64,000 nt of DNA from Pseudomonas violetae (GCF_023072615.1 NZ_JAKNRW010000010.1:1-64000), one strand, 5' to 3'. Numbered from the stretch's first letter, positions 52,334 through 62,615 are shown. Translations and numbers: made by a program. Notes: a model not told the origin generated them from the sequence alone.

Positions 52334-52561
52334 TCAACTTTGCGGCCTCATTCCCTGTGAAAGTCCGAACATGAACAGCAACAGGTCATGATCAGGCTGG
52401 GAGGCCACGACTGCCTTGGCAACCCGTGGCAATGGACAGTGAGCTTCACCGCTCACTGAACTGAGGACCTGTGGGCGGGGCTGCTCCCAAGCCGCCACCG
52501 CTATCGAAGCAACTGCCAAGGCTCCTACCAGAAAAAAACCTCGTGCAATTTCGAGTTTCAT
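52334..52561 (-). CDS. Small exported hypothetical protein
   Basis: A 75-residue protein with an N-terminal signal or anchor (residues 1-24, 'GFFLVGALAVASIAVAAWEQ'). The mature part is about 50 residues, with 'GEAHCPLPRVAKAVVASQPD' and the conserved-looking end 'LLLFMFGLSQGMRPQS', and a single Cys. It begins 2 bp after the InaA-type gene stop, so it is the last gene of the methyltransferase-inaA unit. I know of no function. The same position is filled by a small protein gene in P. aeruginosa (around PA4377). Confidence 0.65.
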   Translation of the reverse strand: MKLEIARGFFLVGALAVASIAVAAWEQPRPQVLSSVSGEAHCPLPRVAKAVVASQPDHDLLLFMFGLSQGMRPQS

Positions 52562-52563
52562 CG

Positions 52564-53277
52564 CTATAAACCCTTGATAGCGCTGCCAAACGCCGTCTCA
52601 TAAAAATAGACGAGTTTCTGCCAGTCCGTCGAGTTGAACGACGAATGGCGCCGCAATTGCTTCATGTCATGGGCCGCGGCCTGACGAGCGGTCAGGCGCT
52701 GTCGGCATTTCTCCAGGTCGATCAGAGCGACCTCGACCTTGGCTGCTTCGCCTTCGCCGCTAACACGCACAAAAACGTGCTTGATGTAGATGCAACTGTG
52801 TTGCCAGCGTCTCTTGTGCATGCGTGCCAGGTTATCCGCCAGATCCTTCAGGACCCGGTCATGAACTGCCTCGCCATGGTGTGCACGGCCACCGCCGGCA
52901 TACCAGTGTTCGATTTCCTCAAAACCATCCAGCGACTTGGTGACCAGCAATGCACGCCACTTGTGAACGGGGTCGCGTTGGGCACCGCAAAACACGATCT
53001 GCGGAACCCGCACGCCGATCTTGTGCAGACCGGTCAGCGCATCCTGCTCGCGCAATACTGTCGGCCGACCAAAGGGGTGCAACCAACTGCGGTAGATGTG
53101 CCCGGTCTGACGCTTGGCATACAACAATTGCCCGTCGCTGGCCCTGACCCGCTGCACGCCACTTTCACCACCGCGACGCACATTGGGTTCTTCTACCCAT
53201 TCACCGCGCTGATTCCAGAAATAGTCAAACCGATCTTCGGCATCGACACCCGCTTCTGGTGCACATTGCACTGCCAT
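52564..53277 (-). CDS. inaA: InaA-type lipopolysaccharide kinase-like protein
   Basis: A 237-residue protein of the Kdo/WaaP/InaA kinase superfamily. Motifs resemble protein-kinase folds: 'LYAKRQTGHIYRSWLHPFGR' (Lys of the ATP site), 'VLKDLADNLARMHKRRWQHS' (HxD-like region is HSCIYIKH) and 'VEVALIDLEKCRQRLT' with the metal-binding Asp-Leu-Glu. It may phosphorylate a sugar or lipid in the envelope. The start MAVQCAPEAGV follows AGAGG; a longer frame overlaps the methyltransferase gene and has no family match. It lies 4 bp after the methyltransferase gene stop and is downstream of colS, in the region reported as ColR-regulated in P. putida. Confidence 0.82.
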   Translation of the reverse strand: MAVQCAPEAGVDAEDRFDYFWNQRGEWVEEPNVRRGGESGVQRVRASDGQLLYAKRQTGHIYRSWLHPFGRPTVLREQDALTGLHKIGVRVPQIVFCGAQRDPVHKWRALLVTKSLDGFEEIEHWYAGGGRAHHGEAVHDRVLKDLADNLARMHKRRWQHSCIYIKHVFVRVSGEGEAAKVEVALIDLEKCRQRLTARQAAAHDMKQLRRHSSFNSTDWQKLVYFYETAFGSAIKGL

Positions 53278-53281
53278 CCTG

Positions 53282-53950
53282 TTACCTCTTGCGTAATACG
53301 TAAACTCGCCACATGGCATAGAGCGGTAAAAAGTCCAGTCGTTCCTGGATGCGAAAACCCGCTTGCTCAAACTCTTTTTCGACCGTAGCAACCGGTAACA
53401 CAAAACGGTTCTGGTAGCCTTCCTGCCCACGCGTGCTCTCAGAGCGCTTGCGTTTCCAGGCCTTGAAGTTGCCGTCCACCCACAGCGAAATGATCACGCT
53501 GTCACGGGTGACTCGCTCGAACTCACGCAAAATGGCCAATCTATGCTCGGCCTCACCGATGTGGTGCAGCAGGCGCATGCAAAAAATGCTGTCGACAGCG
53601 TTATCGGGTAAGGCAATGTCGAATGCAGACGTTTGCAAGGGTTGTACCCTTTTCACCACTTCAGCCGGTTGCGCTTGCATTGCCACTTTCAGCATCGATT
53701 CGGAGTTGTCGGCCCCGATAATGACTCGATTGCTTTTCTCAGCCAGCAAGGGCCAGAAACGTCCGGCGCCACAGGGCAAATCAAGGACCAGTCCGGGCTC
53801 GCCCGCCAGCGTCAGCGCTTTACGCGCCACCTGAATATCCCGCCAATGAGACAGGCGGCGACCTAAACCGTTCTTATGTTTCTGAAGGTATCTTAAAGCA
53901 TGTTGATCGTCATACTTTTTGGAAAAATCGAGTTTGATCGGATTGTCCAT
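53282..53950 (-). CDS. Class I SAM-dependent methyltransferase
   Basis: A 222-residue methyltransferase. The SAM-binding motif I is 'LVLDLPCGAGRFWPLLA', motif II 'IIGADNSESMLKVAM' and a later 'DSIFCMRLLHHIGE'. Substrate is unknown; the partner gene encodes an InaA-like kinase, so an envelope lipid or sugar is plausible. The ATG at 53950 has AGGAGA eight bases upstream. It opens the unit methyltransferase-inaA-small exported protein and has a candidate ColR site about 70 bases before its start codon. Confidence 0.87.
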   Translation of the reverse strand: MDNPIKLDFSKKYDDQHALRYLQKHKNGLGRRLSHWRDIQVARKALTLAGEPGLVLDLPCGAGRFWPLLAEKSNRVIIGADNSESMLKVAMQAQPAEVVKRVQPLQTSAFDIALPDNAVDSIFCMRLLHHIGEAEHRLAILREFERVTRDSVIISLWVDGNFKAWKRKRSESTRGQEGYQNRFVLPVATVEKEFEQAGFRIQERLDFLPLYAMWRVYVLRKR

Positions 53951-54019
53951 TACCAAGTCTCCTAACGGCTGATGACGATCACCTTAGGTAGGGCCGTGTC
54001 AGCGTCAGGTCATGGCTTT

Positions 54020-54035
54020 GTGAAAGATTTGTTAT
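54020..54035 (-). promoter_or_regulatory. Candidate ColR operator before the methyltransferase-inaA unit
   Basis: Read on the minus strand: ATAACAAATCTTTCAC. It matches TTGACAAGTTTTTCAC at 56180-56195 in 12 of 16 positions. The 3' end of the motif is 69 bases from the start codon, against 70 for the other copy. It resembles the ColR motif ending in TTTTCAC described for P. putida. Confidence 0.5.
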
Positions 54036-54110
54036 GCAAGCCCTGATATATTTCAGGGTTTTACATAGGGCGCATAATGGCGATGGCCCACTGTTGCAGG
54101 AAGGGGTCTG

Positions 54111-55394
54111 TCAGCTCACATCCACTGGATGCAGCTCTACTTCAAATCGGCAGCCGTTGGGCTCCATATTAGTCAGGCTGACGCTCCAGCCCTGGTTCTC
54201 GCAAATCCTTTGCACCAGCGAAAGCCCCAGCCCCAGGCCTTCTCCACGTTTCTCGGTACCACGCACAAACGGCTCGAACATTGCCTCGCGTTTATCTTCG
54301 GGAATACCCACCCCACTGTCTTCCACCAGGAACCCCGTTTCGGTCAAAGTCAGGCGAATGAACCCCTGTTCGGTGTAATGCAGTGCATTACGCAGCAAGT
54401 TGCCCATCACCGCATGCAGGAGGGTGGCGTTGTAGCGGGTGCTGACCGGAGCGCCCGGCTCAAAAATCAGCTCCAGCCCTTTATTCTCGATCGGCTCGCG
54501 CCATAGGTTGAGTAACCCGTCAGCCACTTCGCTGAGGTTTTGCTGGGGCGTCATGCTGGCATCCTCGCGTTGCGCGCGAGCCAATACGAGGAAGGTTTGC
54601 ACCAGCTCGCGCATTTCTGCGCAGGCGCGGGCGATGCGCTCGACCTGCGCGTGCCCCCGCTGGTCGATTGCGGGATTTTCGAGCAACAGTTCACAGGAAC
54701 TGGCCAGCACCATTAATGGCGTGCGCAGTTCGTGACTGACGTCACTGGTGAATAACCGCTCCCGGGTCAACGCTTTGCGCAGGCGCCCGAGCGTGGCGTC
54801 GAATGCCACGGCCAGCTCGCCCACTTCATCAGCCGCATAGTCCGGCGCGAGCGGCGGCGCCATGCCCAGCAGTTGATCGCGGTGGCGCACTTGCCGGGCC
54901 AGGCGCACCACCGGTGCCATGACCTTGCGCGCCAGCACCCAGCCAAGAAATACTGCCAGCGCCAGACTCAGGACAAAGCCCACCAGCACTACGGCAAACA
55001 GTACCCGTTCGCGTTCTTCGAAATCGCTCTGGTCCTGCAGCAAAACATACCGCCGGCCGTCGACGACCTCAACCATTGCGTGATACGACAGCTGCTCGCG
55101 AAACACTTCGTGGAATCCAGGGTCCAGGTGACGCAGGTCCTTGGGCACATCAAAATCACCCGGGCCACCGCTGAAGTAGAACAACTGGTCTGGCTCCGGC
55201 CGGTGGCTCCAGTCCGCCACACTGTCCATCAACAGCAGGCGTTGCAGGTCACCGCCCAGCCCCGCAGATATCAGTTTCTCCTCGACCAGGTGCACAGTCG
55301 CGACGATACCCATGGCAAAGGCGCCGGCCACCAGCGCACTCATCAACGCAAAGGCGATGATGATCCGTTGAGCGAGGCTCTGTCTAAACTCCAT
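54111..55394 (-). CDS. colS: Sensor histidine kinase ColS
   Basis: A 427-residue sensor kinase. Two membrane helices (about residues 9-32 and 140-165) bracket a periplasmic loop of about 100 residues that ends 'DQSDFEERERVL', with the ExxE metal-binding type motif known from ColS, which responds to excess Zn, Fe and other metals. After a HAMP region come the H-box 'SDVSHELRTPLMVLA', N-box 'NLLRNALHYTEQ' and G-boxes 'VEDSGVGIPED' and 'GEGLGLGLSLV'. The ATG overlaps the colR stop by 11 bp, so both are translated together. Confidence 0.92.
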   Translation of the reverse strand: MEFRQSLAQRIIIAFALMSALVAGAFAMGIVATVHLVEEKLISAGLGGDLQRLLLMDSVADWSHRPEPDQLFYFSGGPGDFDVPKDLRHLDPGFHEVFREQLSYHAMVEVVDGRRYVLLQDQSDFEERERVLFAVVLVGFVLSLALAVFLGWVLARKVMAPVVRLARQVRHRDQLLGMAPPLAPDYAADEVGELAVAFDATLGRLRKALTRERLFTSDVSHELRTPLMVLASSCELLLENPAIDQRGHAQVERIARACAEMRELVQTFLVLARAQREDASMTPQQNLSEVADGLLNLWREPIENKGLELIFEPGAPVSTRYNATLLHAVMGNLLRNALHYTEQGFIRLTLTETGFLVEDSGVGIPEDKREAMFEPFVRGTEKRGEGLGLGLSLVQRICENQGWSVSLTNMEPNGCRFEVELHPVDVS

Positions 55395-56067
55395 CTCGAC
55401 CTTCGGCCAGGCGATAGCCGACACCGTGCACTGTTTGCAGCAAGGGTTTGGCGAACGGCTTGTCGATGACCTGGCGCAACTGGTGGACATGACTGCGCAG
55501 GCTGTCGCTGTCCGGGCAATCATCACCCCACAGCGCTTCTTCGAGAATTTCCCGGCGCAGTACGTGAGGACTTTTTTGCATCAGCACCGCGAGCAATTTC
55601 AGGCCCACCGGGTTGAGTTTGAGCAGGCGCCCTTCTCGAGTGACCTCCAGGGTATCGAGGTCGTACTGCAAATCACCCACCTGCAGGGTCCGGCGACCAC
55701 CGCCCTGGGCCCGGCGCATGACGGCTTCGATTCGTGCTGCCAGTTCGGACAAGGCAAAGGGTTTGACCAGGTAATCATCGGCGCCGGACTTGAAGCCCTG
55801 CAGCCGGTCGTCCAGTTGATCGCGGGCGGTGAGCATGATCACAGGGGTGTCGCGGCGCGCGTCTTCACGCAGCCGTTTGCACAGGGTGTAGCCGTCGATG
55901 CCGGGCAACATGATGTCGAGCACGATAAGGTCGTAGTGCTCGGTGGCGGCCAGGTGCAGACCCGACAAACCGTCCTGCGCGCAATCCACAGTGTAGCCCT
56001 TGAGCCCCAGGTAATCGGCCAAATTGGCGAGGATATCGCGGTTGTCTTCAACCACCAGAATTCGCAT
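55384..56067 (-). CDS. colR: Response regulator ColR
   Basis: A 227-residue OmpR-family regulator: receiver domain with 'LVVEDNRDILANLADYLGLK', phospho-acceptor motif 'DLIVLDIMLPGIDGYTLC' and 'KSGADDYLVKPFALSEL', then a winged-helix DNA-binding domain ('LNPVGLKLLAVLMQKSPHVL', 'RSHVHQLRQVIDKPF', 'VHGVGYRL'). ColR controls membrane-quality genes in Pseudomonas. The start MRILVVEDN lies in a better context than the in-frame Met six codons upstream. It is divergent from the sulfatase-fold gene, with a 198-bp gap that holds a candidate operator. Confidence 0.93.
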   Translation of the reverse strand: MRILVVEDNRDILANLADYLGLKGYTVDCAQDGLSGLHLAATEHYDLIVLDIMLPGIDGYTLCKRLREDARRDTPVIMLTARDQLDDRLQGFKSGADDYLVKPFALSELAARIEAVMRRAQGGGRRTLQVGDLQYDLDTLEVTREGRLLKLNPVGLKLLAVLMQKSPHVLRREILEEALWGDDCPDSDSLRSHVHQLRQVIDKPFAKPLLQTVHGVGYRLAEGRDGV

Positions 56068-56179
56068 GGGTACTCCTCGGTACACAGTAACAGCCGTCGT
56101 GGCCCGCGCAGCTTAAGGCCTCAAGTGGCTAAGGGCTAGGGGTATCGCTGGCATCAATTCGCTCAACCAAAGGCCGGGG

Positions 56180-56195
56180 TTGACAAGTTTTTCAC
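56180..56195 (+). promoter_or_regulatory. Candidate ColR operator before the sulfatase-fold gene
   Basis: TTGACAAGTTTTTCAC. It shares the core ACAA-N-T-Y-TTTCAC with the copy on the other side of colRS (54020-54035), and its 3' end is 70 bases before the start codon. The site could also affect colR itself, which is divergent. Confidence 0.5.
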
Positions 56196-56265
56196 TATCA
56201 GCTCACAAGTCCATTACAGTGATGCGGCTAAATTCGCGCGGCTGATGATAAAAGGAATGTAACTA

Positions 56266-58215
56266 ATGGATGTTTTCAAGACTGCGCCAATACGATTTTT
56301 AATGCTCGTCACCGGTGCTTGGCTGGTGATTTTCTTTTTGACCCGAACAGTTCTGCTGCTCACTCACCTGGATGAGGCAGGTAGCGGCTTTGTGTCGGTT
56401 TTTGGGATCGGTCTTCTTTACGACCTTGGTTTCCTTGCCTATGCGGTATTGCCGATGGGCCTTTATCTGCTTCTGTGCCCGCCAGCCTTGTGGCGCCGCC
56501 GGGGCCATCGGTGGTTTTTACAAGGGCTGCTGACGATCAGCCTGTTCGCCATGCTGTTCACCGGCGTCGCCGAATGGTTGTTCTGGGACGAATTCGGTGT
56601 TCGCTTCAACTTCATCGCGGTGGACTACCTGGTGTACTCCGACGAAGTGTTGAACAACTTGCTGGAGTCGTACCCGATCGGCACGTTGCTGAGCATCCTC
56701 GCGGTGCTCGCCGTGGTCCTGAGTTTCGTGTTGCGCAAGCCATTCAATGCCGCGCTGGACGCCCCGCTGCCCCCGCCGCGCCGACGCCTGCTCAATGCCT
56801 TGGGCCTGTTGGTCGCCGCCGGCCTGAGCCTGCAACTGCTCAGCCAGGACGCACCGCGCGCCCAAGGCGGCAACGCCTATCAGAACGAGCTGGCGAGCAA
56901 TGGCCCGTACCAGTTCTTCGCCGCATTCCGGAACAACGAACTGGATTACCCACAGTTCTATAAAACCCTGCCTCCCGATGTTGTTGCCCAGCAGATCCGT
57001 GCAGAGTTGAGCGAGCCAAACGCGCATTTCGTTGGCCAGGACCCGCAAGACATCCGCCGCAACATCGACAACCCGGGCACCGCGCGCACGCCTAACATCG
57101 TGCTGGTGACCATCGAAAGCTTCAGTGCCAAGTACATGGGCAGCAACGGCGACGAACGAAATCTGACGCCGAATCTGGATGCCCTGCGTAAACAGAGCCT
57201 GTACTTCAACAATTTCTACGCCACCGGCACCCGCACCGACCGAGGTCTGGAAGCCATCACCCTGGCCATCCCGCCGACACCGGGGCGCTCCATCGTCAAG
57301 CGCGTAGGCCGCGAAAGCGGTTTCGCCAGCCTGGGCCAACAGCTCAATGCCATCGGTTACGACAGCGTGTTCGTCTATGGCGGCCGCGGTTACTTCGACA
57401 ACATGAATGCGTTTTTCAGCGGCAACGGTTATCGCGTGGTCGATCAGAGCAGCGTCGATGAAGCAGAGATTCACTTCAAGAACGCCTGGGGGATGGCCGA
57501 CGAAGACCTCTATAACCAGACTCTGAAACTGGCCGACGCCGATTACGCCAAGCAGCAGCCATTCCTGCTGCAACTGATGACCACCTCCAACCATCGCCCT
57601 TACACCTACCCTGATAACCGGATCGACATCAAGTCCGGCAACGGACGCGACGGCGCGGTGAAGTACACTGACTACGCCATCGGCCAGTTCCTTGAGCAAG
57701 CGCGCCAGAAGCCTTGGTTCGACAATACGATTTTCGTGTTCGTCGCCGACCACACAGCGGGCAGCGCCGGCAAAGAAGACTTACCGATCAGCAACTATCA
57801 GATTCCCTTGTTCATCTATGCGCCGAAACTGATTGACGCCCGGGAAAACGCGCAATTGGCCAGCCAGATTGATCTGGCACCCACCCTGCTGGGTCTGCTG
57901 AACATGGACTACCAATCGACATTCTTTGGCCGCAATCTGTTGCAGGACAATCCGCTGCCACCTCGGGTGGTCGTCGGCAACTATCAACACTTGGGGCTGT
58001 TCGACGGTAAAGACCTGGCGATCCTCAGCCCGCGCCAAGGGCTGCGCCGGCATGACGATGCGCTGACCGAAAGCCGCGAGTCGAAGGCACAAGCCAGCGA
58101 CCCGCTGATCACTCGCGCCATTACCTATTACCAAACCGCCAGCTATGGCTTCAAGCAACAGCTGCTTGGCTGGAAAGTGCCCAAGGAGGGCGACCTCCAA
58201 GTCGGCGAACCTTAA
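56266..58215 (+). CDS. LTA synthase/sulfatase-fold membrane transferase
   Basis: A 649-residue membrane protein with five helices in the first 190 residues and a C-terminal extracytoplasmic sulfatase-fold domain like LtaS/OpgB phosphoglycerol transferases. Metal ligands include Glu284 in 'IVLVTIESFSAKYMG' and the Asp-His in 'VFVADHTAGSAGKED'; the nucleophile Thr is one of those in 'ATGTRTDRGLEAIT' (Thr322 or Thr324). It probably moves a phosphoglycerol- or phosphoethanolamine-type group on the outer face of the inner membrane. Starts at the ATG in 'ggaatgtaact-ATG'. A ColR-like site precedes it and a PAP2 gene follows after a terminator. Confidence 0.86.
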   Translation: MDVFKTAPIRFLMLVTGAWLVIFFLTRTVLLLTHLDEAGSGFVSVFGIGLLYDLGFLAYAVLPMGLYLLLCPPALWRRRGHRWFLQGLLTISLFAMLFTGVAEWLFWDEFGVRFNFIAVDYLVYSDEVLNNLLESYPIGTLLSILAVLAVVLSFVLRKPFNAALDAPLPPPRRRLLNALGLLVAAGLSLQLLSQDAPRAQGGNAYQNELASNGPYQFFAAFRNNELDYPQFYKTLPPDVVAQQIRAELSEPNAHFVGQDPQDIRRNIDNPGTARTPNIVLVTIESFSAKYMGSNGDERNLTPNLDALRKQSLYFNNFYATGTRTDRGLEAITLAIPPTPGRSIVKRVGRESGFASLGQQLNAIGYDSVFVYGGRGYFDNMNAFFSGNGYRVVDQSSVDEAEIHFKNAWGMADEDLYNQTLKLADADYAKQQPFLLQLMTTSNHRPYTYPDNRIDIKSGNGRDGAVKYTDYAIGQFLEQARQKPWFDNTIFVFVADHTAGSAGKEDLPISNYQIPLFIYAPKLIDARENAQLASQIDLAPTLLGLLNMDYQSTFFGRNLLQDNPLPPRVVVGNYQHLGLFDGKDLAILSPRQGLRRHDDALTESRESKAQASDPLITRAITYYQTASYGFKQQLLGWKVPKEGDLQVGEP

Positions 58216-58222
58216 CCGAATG

Positions 58223-58253
58223 TCCCCGGGCTGATGCCCCGGGGCTTTTTCCT
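58223..58253 (+). terminator. Terminator after the sulfatase-fold gene
   Basis: GCCCGGGG-type stem (CCCCGGGC / GCCCCGGGG, one extra base) and five T. Confidence 0.8.
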
Positions 58254-58270
58254 TTGTTCAGGATCCACCC

Positions 58271-59014
58271 ATGCCATCAACTGTTGTTCGCCCCATCTCG
58301 CGCCCTCTCAATTTCTGGGTGTGCCTGGGGGTTCCCGCCATTGCGGCGATCGTTCTGGTGTTGCTCGAACTGACGTCCCTGGACATGGACCTGGCCAGGT
58401 TGTTTTACGATCCTGTAGCCGGGGACTTCATCGGACGTCATAGCTACTGGCTGGAGAACATCCTGCATGACCGCGCCAAGCAGGTGGTTATCGGCTTTTC
58501 GGTGTTCGCCATATTGGGCTTCATCGGGACGTTTTTCATAGACAGGCTAAAGCCGTTCAAGCGCGAGCTGGGCTGTCTGGTCCTGTCACTGGCGCTGGCA
58601 ACTTCCTTTGTCACTCCCATGAAAGCGGTCACGGCCGTGCAGTGCCCCTGGAGCCTGGAGCAGTTCGGCGGGCACGAGACCTATAGCGAACTGCTCAGCC
58701 CGCGGCCTGCCACCAACAAACCTGGCCGGTGCTGGCCGGGTGGGCATGCGGCCACCGGTTTTACCTTGTTCGCCTTGTTCTTCGCACTGCGTGATCGTCG
58801 CCCGCGCCTGGCGCGGCAGGCATTTATATTCGCCTTTGGCTTGGGCATGGTTTTTTCGCTGGGCCGGATGATGCAGGGCGCACACTTCTTTTCGCATAAC
58901 GTGTGGACAGCGATTTTCTGCTGGCTGATATGTCTGGGTTCGTATTACTACATTCTGTACAGGCCGGCTTCCGGGGTTGAAGCGGTTGCCAAGACAGCAC
59001 CTGTAGGCACCTGA
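58271..59014 (+). CDS. PAP2-family membrane phosphatase
   Basis: A 247-residue protein with about six helices. The phosphatase motifs are variants: K-x6-CP ('KAVTAVQCPW'), PGGH for PSGH ('CWPGGHAATGF') and 'GRMMQGAHFFSH' for the SRxxxxxHxxxD motif, the form seen in the COG3907 subgroup. All three His/Lys/Arg catalytic positions are present. It is likely to hydrolyse a lipid phosphate or lipid A-type diphosphate in the periplasm. It begins 55 bp after the sulfatase-fold gene, across a terminator, so may be partly co-transcribed with it. Confidence 0.84.
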   Translation: MPSTVVRPISRPLNFWVCLGVPAIAAIVLVLLELTSLDMDLARLFYDPVAGDFIGRHSYWLENILHDRAKQVVIGFSVFAILGFIGTFFIDRLKPFKRELGCLVLSLALATSFVTPMKAVTAVQCPWSLEQFGGHETYSELLSPRPATNKPGRCWPGGHAATGFTLFALFFALRDRRPRLARQAFIFAFGLGMVFSLGRMMQGAHFFSHNVWTAIFCWLICLGSYYYILYRPASGVEAVAKTAPVGT

Positions 59015-59051
59015 CACAAGATCAAACGACTTTGTCTTTATAACAGCCAAT

Positions 59052-59087
59052 AAAAAACCCCGCCGGCTTCACGCAGGCGGGGTTTTT
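59052..59087. terminator. Bidirectional terminator between PAP2 and groEL
   Basis: AAAAACCCCGCC / GGCGGGGTTTTT, perfect 12-bp stem, 11-base loop. It serves the convergent PAP2 and groEL genes. Confidence 0.92.
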
Positions 59088-59107
59088 ATGTAAGGGGTAA
59101 GGCTGGA

Positions 59108-60763
<1,656 letters not shown>

Positions 60764-60800
60764 TTAAATACTTTGTAGTAGCGGGAAAATGAGCGGGGTA

Positions 60801-61094
60801 TCAGCCTTCGATAACAGCGAGAATCTCGTTCTCAGCCATTACCAACAGGTCTTCGCCGTCGACTTTCACGGTGTTGCTGCCGGAGTACGGACCGAACACA
60901 ACCTTGTCACCCACTTTCACGGCCAGTGCACGCACTTCACCGTTGTCCAGCACGCGGCCGGTACCGACAGCGAGGATCTCGCCGCTGTTGGCTTTTTCAG
61001 CAGCCGAACCTGGCAGGACGATACCGCCAGCGGTTTTCTTTTCTTCTTCGCTGCGACGGATGACGACGCGGTCATGCAGAGGACGAAGCTTCAT
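60801..61094 (-). CDS. groS: 10-kDa co-chaperonin GroES
   Basis: The 97-residue GroES protein caps the GroEL ring. '[20 protein letters not shown]' opens it, followed by the flexible mobile loop '[20 protein letters not shown]' that contacts GroEL, and '[14 protein letters not shown]'. It is first in the groESL operon; the ribosome site is AGGAGA, nine bases before the start. A weak heat-shock promoter candidate lies upstream. Confidence 0.98.
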   Translation of the reverse strand: MKLRPLHDRVVIRRSEEEKKTAGGIVLPGSAAEKANSGEILAVGTGRVLDNGEVRALAVKVGDKVVFGPYSGSNTVKVDGEDLLVMAENEILAVIEG

Positions 61095-61236
61095 TGTCGA
61101 TCTCTCCTAATTGTGGTTTTCATCGGCCGGTGTAGTCCCGGCGGGTTTAACAAATCCGGCGGTGCCGGGTGCGTCTCGACGAGCGTGACGCGGAAGTCTG
61201 TCTGGCGTGATCGCCAGAAACCTTGCGGTGACCGTT

Positions 61237-61264
61237 ACATAAGGGCGCACAAGCTTATTACAAG
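61237..61264 (-). promoter_or_regulatory. Weak sigma-32 promoter candidate for groESL
   Basis: Minus strand: CTTGTAA, 12 bases, CCCTTATGT, compared with CTTGAAA-N12-14-CCCCATNT. Two positions in each half differ. It lies about 140 bp before groES. Confidence 0.35.
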
Positions 61265-61306
61265 GGCGGGCATCGAAAATTTTTTTGCTTGACCCTGTAA
61301 ATGAAC

Positions 61307-61326
61307 ACGGCACCCGAGGGTGCCGT
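61307..61326 (-). terminator. Hairpin downstream of fxsA
   Basis: ACGGCACCC / GGGTGCCGT, perfect 9-bp stem with a two-base loop, just past the fxsA stop. The T-tract is weak (GTTCATTT), so termination may be partial. Confidence 0.5.
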
Positions 61327-61340
61327 ATCGTTTGAAGATG

Positions 61341-61817
61341 TTACTTGGAATCGCGGTGTTCGAACTCGCCTTCAATCACATCGGGCTCACGGCCCAACGG
61401 CTGCTGTGGGGCGGGACCGCCCCGAGGCTGCAGGTCGTCAGCAAATGCGCGCTGACGGATCGCCGCTTCTTCGGCGCGCTGGCGCATTTTGTTGGCCAGC
61501 AATCGACGGGAGATAGGCAACAGCATGATCAGGCCCAGAACGTCGGTGACGAAACCCGGCAGGATCAACAGACCGCCGGCCAGTGCCAGCATCAAGCCTT
61601 CAAGCATCGTCTGCGCTGGCAGTTCGCCGCGGTTCAGGCTTTCACGAGCACGCAACGCAGTGGCCAGCCCGGCGATACGCAGCACGAACACGCCGAGCAT
61701 CGAGCCGAGAATCACCAGGAGCAGGGCCGGGAAAAACCCGATCGCCCCACTCACCTTGACGAATACGAACAGCTCCAACACCGGAAACAGTACAAAGAGC
61801 AATAAAAAAGGGCGCAT
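61341..61817 (-). CDS. fxsA: FxsA-family membrane protein
   Basis: A 158-residue membrane protein with three to four helices. 'FPVLELFVFVKVSGAIGFFP' and 'ALAGGLLILPGFVTDVLGLI' with 'PISRRLL' are family signatures. FxsA overproduction in E. coli blocks exclusion of phage T7 by the F plasmid; its own cellular function is unclear. The C-terminal 40 residues are polar and charged ('GREPDVIEGEFEHRDSK'). The start MRPFLLL follows GAGGA. It is located next to groESL as in P. aeruginosa (PA4387). Confidence 0.9.
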   Translation of the reverse strand: MRPFLLLFVLFPVLELFVFVKVSGAIGFFPALLLVILGSMLGVFVLRIAGLATALRARESLNRGELPAQTMLEGLMLALAGGLLILPGFVTDVLGLIMLLPISRRLLANKMRQRAEEAAIRQRAFADDLQPRGGPAPQQPLGREPDVIEGEFEHRDSK

Positions 61818-61883
61818 CAAATGGTTCCTCAACGCAAGAATGCCTTGCCAGTAATCCCTAGATGACGTCGCGGTTTCGTGAAT

Positions 61884-62615
61884 TCAAGCGCTGGCCTCTG
61901 CATTTTTTGGCCAATGCTCGGCGTGAGCCAGAAAAACCAAGGCTTCGCGCACTTGTGTCGGCGTATTACACGGCGCTTGGAACGGCAGCCAATACACGCT
62001 CTGTGCGATACGCAGGTGCATGCCTTCGGTATCGATACCGGCCAGCAGGGCGGGCTCGGTTTTCGGCAAACCGGCCAGTTCGACATAGTGCGCGATGGCT
62101 TTGCTGTGATCGGCGTTCATGTGTTCGACCATGCTCACTTCCGCCTTGCCCGCAAAGGGGTTGGCCAAGGTCAGTTGATCCACCCAATGAATCGCCCCAA
62201 AACCGCCGATGTAACGATGACGCACGGGTTTGAGCACCCAGAAGTCAAAATCATGCGCCTTGTGATAATTCTGCGAATCCGGGAAATAGCGATAATAACG
62301 CTCGGCAGCGGCCTCGATGGCCGTGCAATCTTCCAGCTTTTCGGCTTCGGCGAGGTAGGTCAGGCGACCGACGGCTTGCACGTCTTCAGCGCCACGCTCG
62401 CCCACGAACAGCGAACATTTCGGATCTTTTTGCAAGTTATGGGTGTGCTGGGCGATGCGACTGATGAGGATCAGCGGCCGGCCCTGCTCGTCCAGGCAAT
62501 ATGGGACGACCGAGCCGAACGGGAACCCGGGCATGGCCTTGGAGTGGGTCGACAGCACCCCACGGTATTCCTTGAGAAGCAATTCTCGGGCATTCTTGGC
62601 CGCTTCAACGCTCAA
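61884..62615 (-). CDS. HugZ-family flavin/haem-binding protein (pyridoxamine-oxidase-like with DUF2470)
   Basis: A 243-residue protein. The N-terminal split-barrel domain has 'EYRGVLSTHSKAMPGFPFGS' and 'SRIAQHTHNLQKDPKCSLFV'; the C-terminal DUF2470 domain has 'VSMVEHMNADHSKAIAHYVE'. HugZ proteins bind haem and take part in its breakdown, but most Pseudomonas members are uncharacterised. The start is TTG ('LSVEAAKNARELLL') because AAGGAG lies seven to eight bases before it; the longer ATG frame adds 26 residues not seen in the family. It lies 66 bp upstream of fxsA on the same strand. Confidence 0.83.
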   Translation of the reverse strand: MSVEAAKNARELLLKEYRGVLSTHSKAMPGFPFGSVVPYCLDEQGRPLILISRIAQHTHNLQKDPKCSLFVGERGAEDVQAVGRLTYLAEAEKLEDCTAIEAAAERYYRYFPDSQNYHKAHDFDFWVLKPVRHRYIGGFGAIHWVDQLTLANPFAGKAEVSMVEHMNADHSKAIAHYVELAGLPKTEPALLAGIDTEGMHLRIAQSVYWLPFQAPCNTPTQVREALVFLAHAEHWPKNAEASA

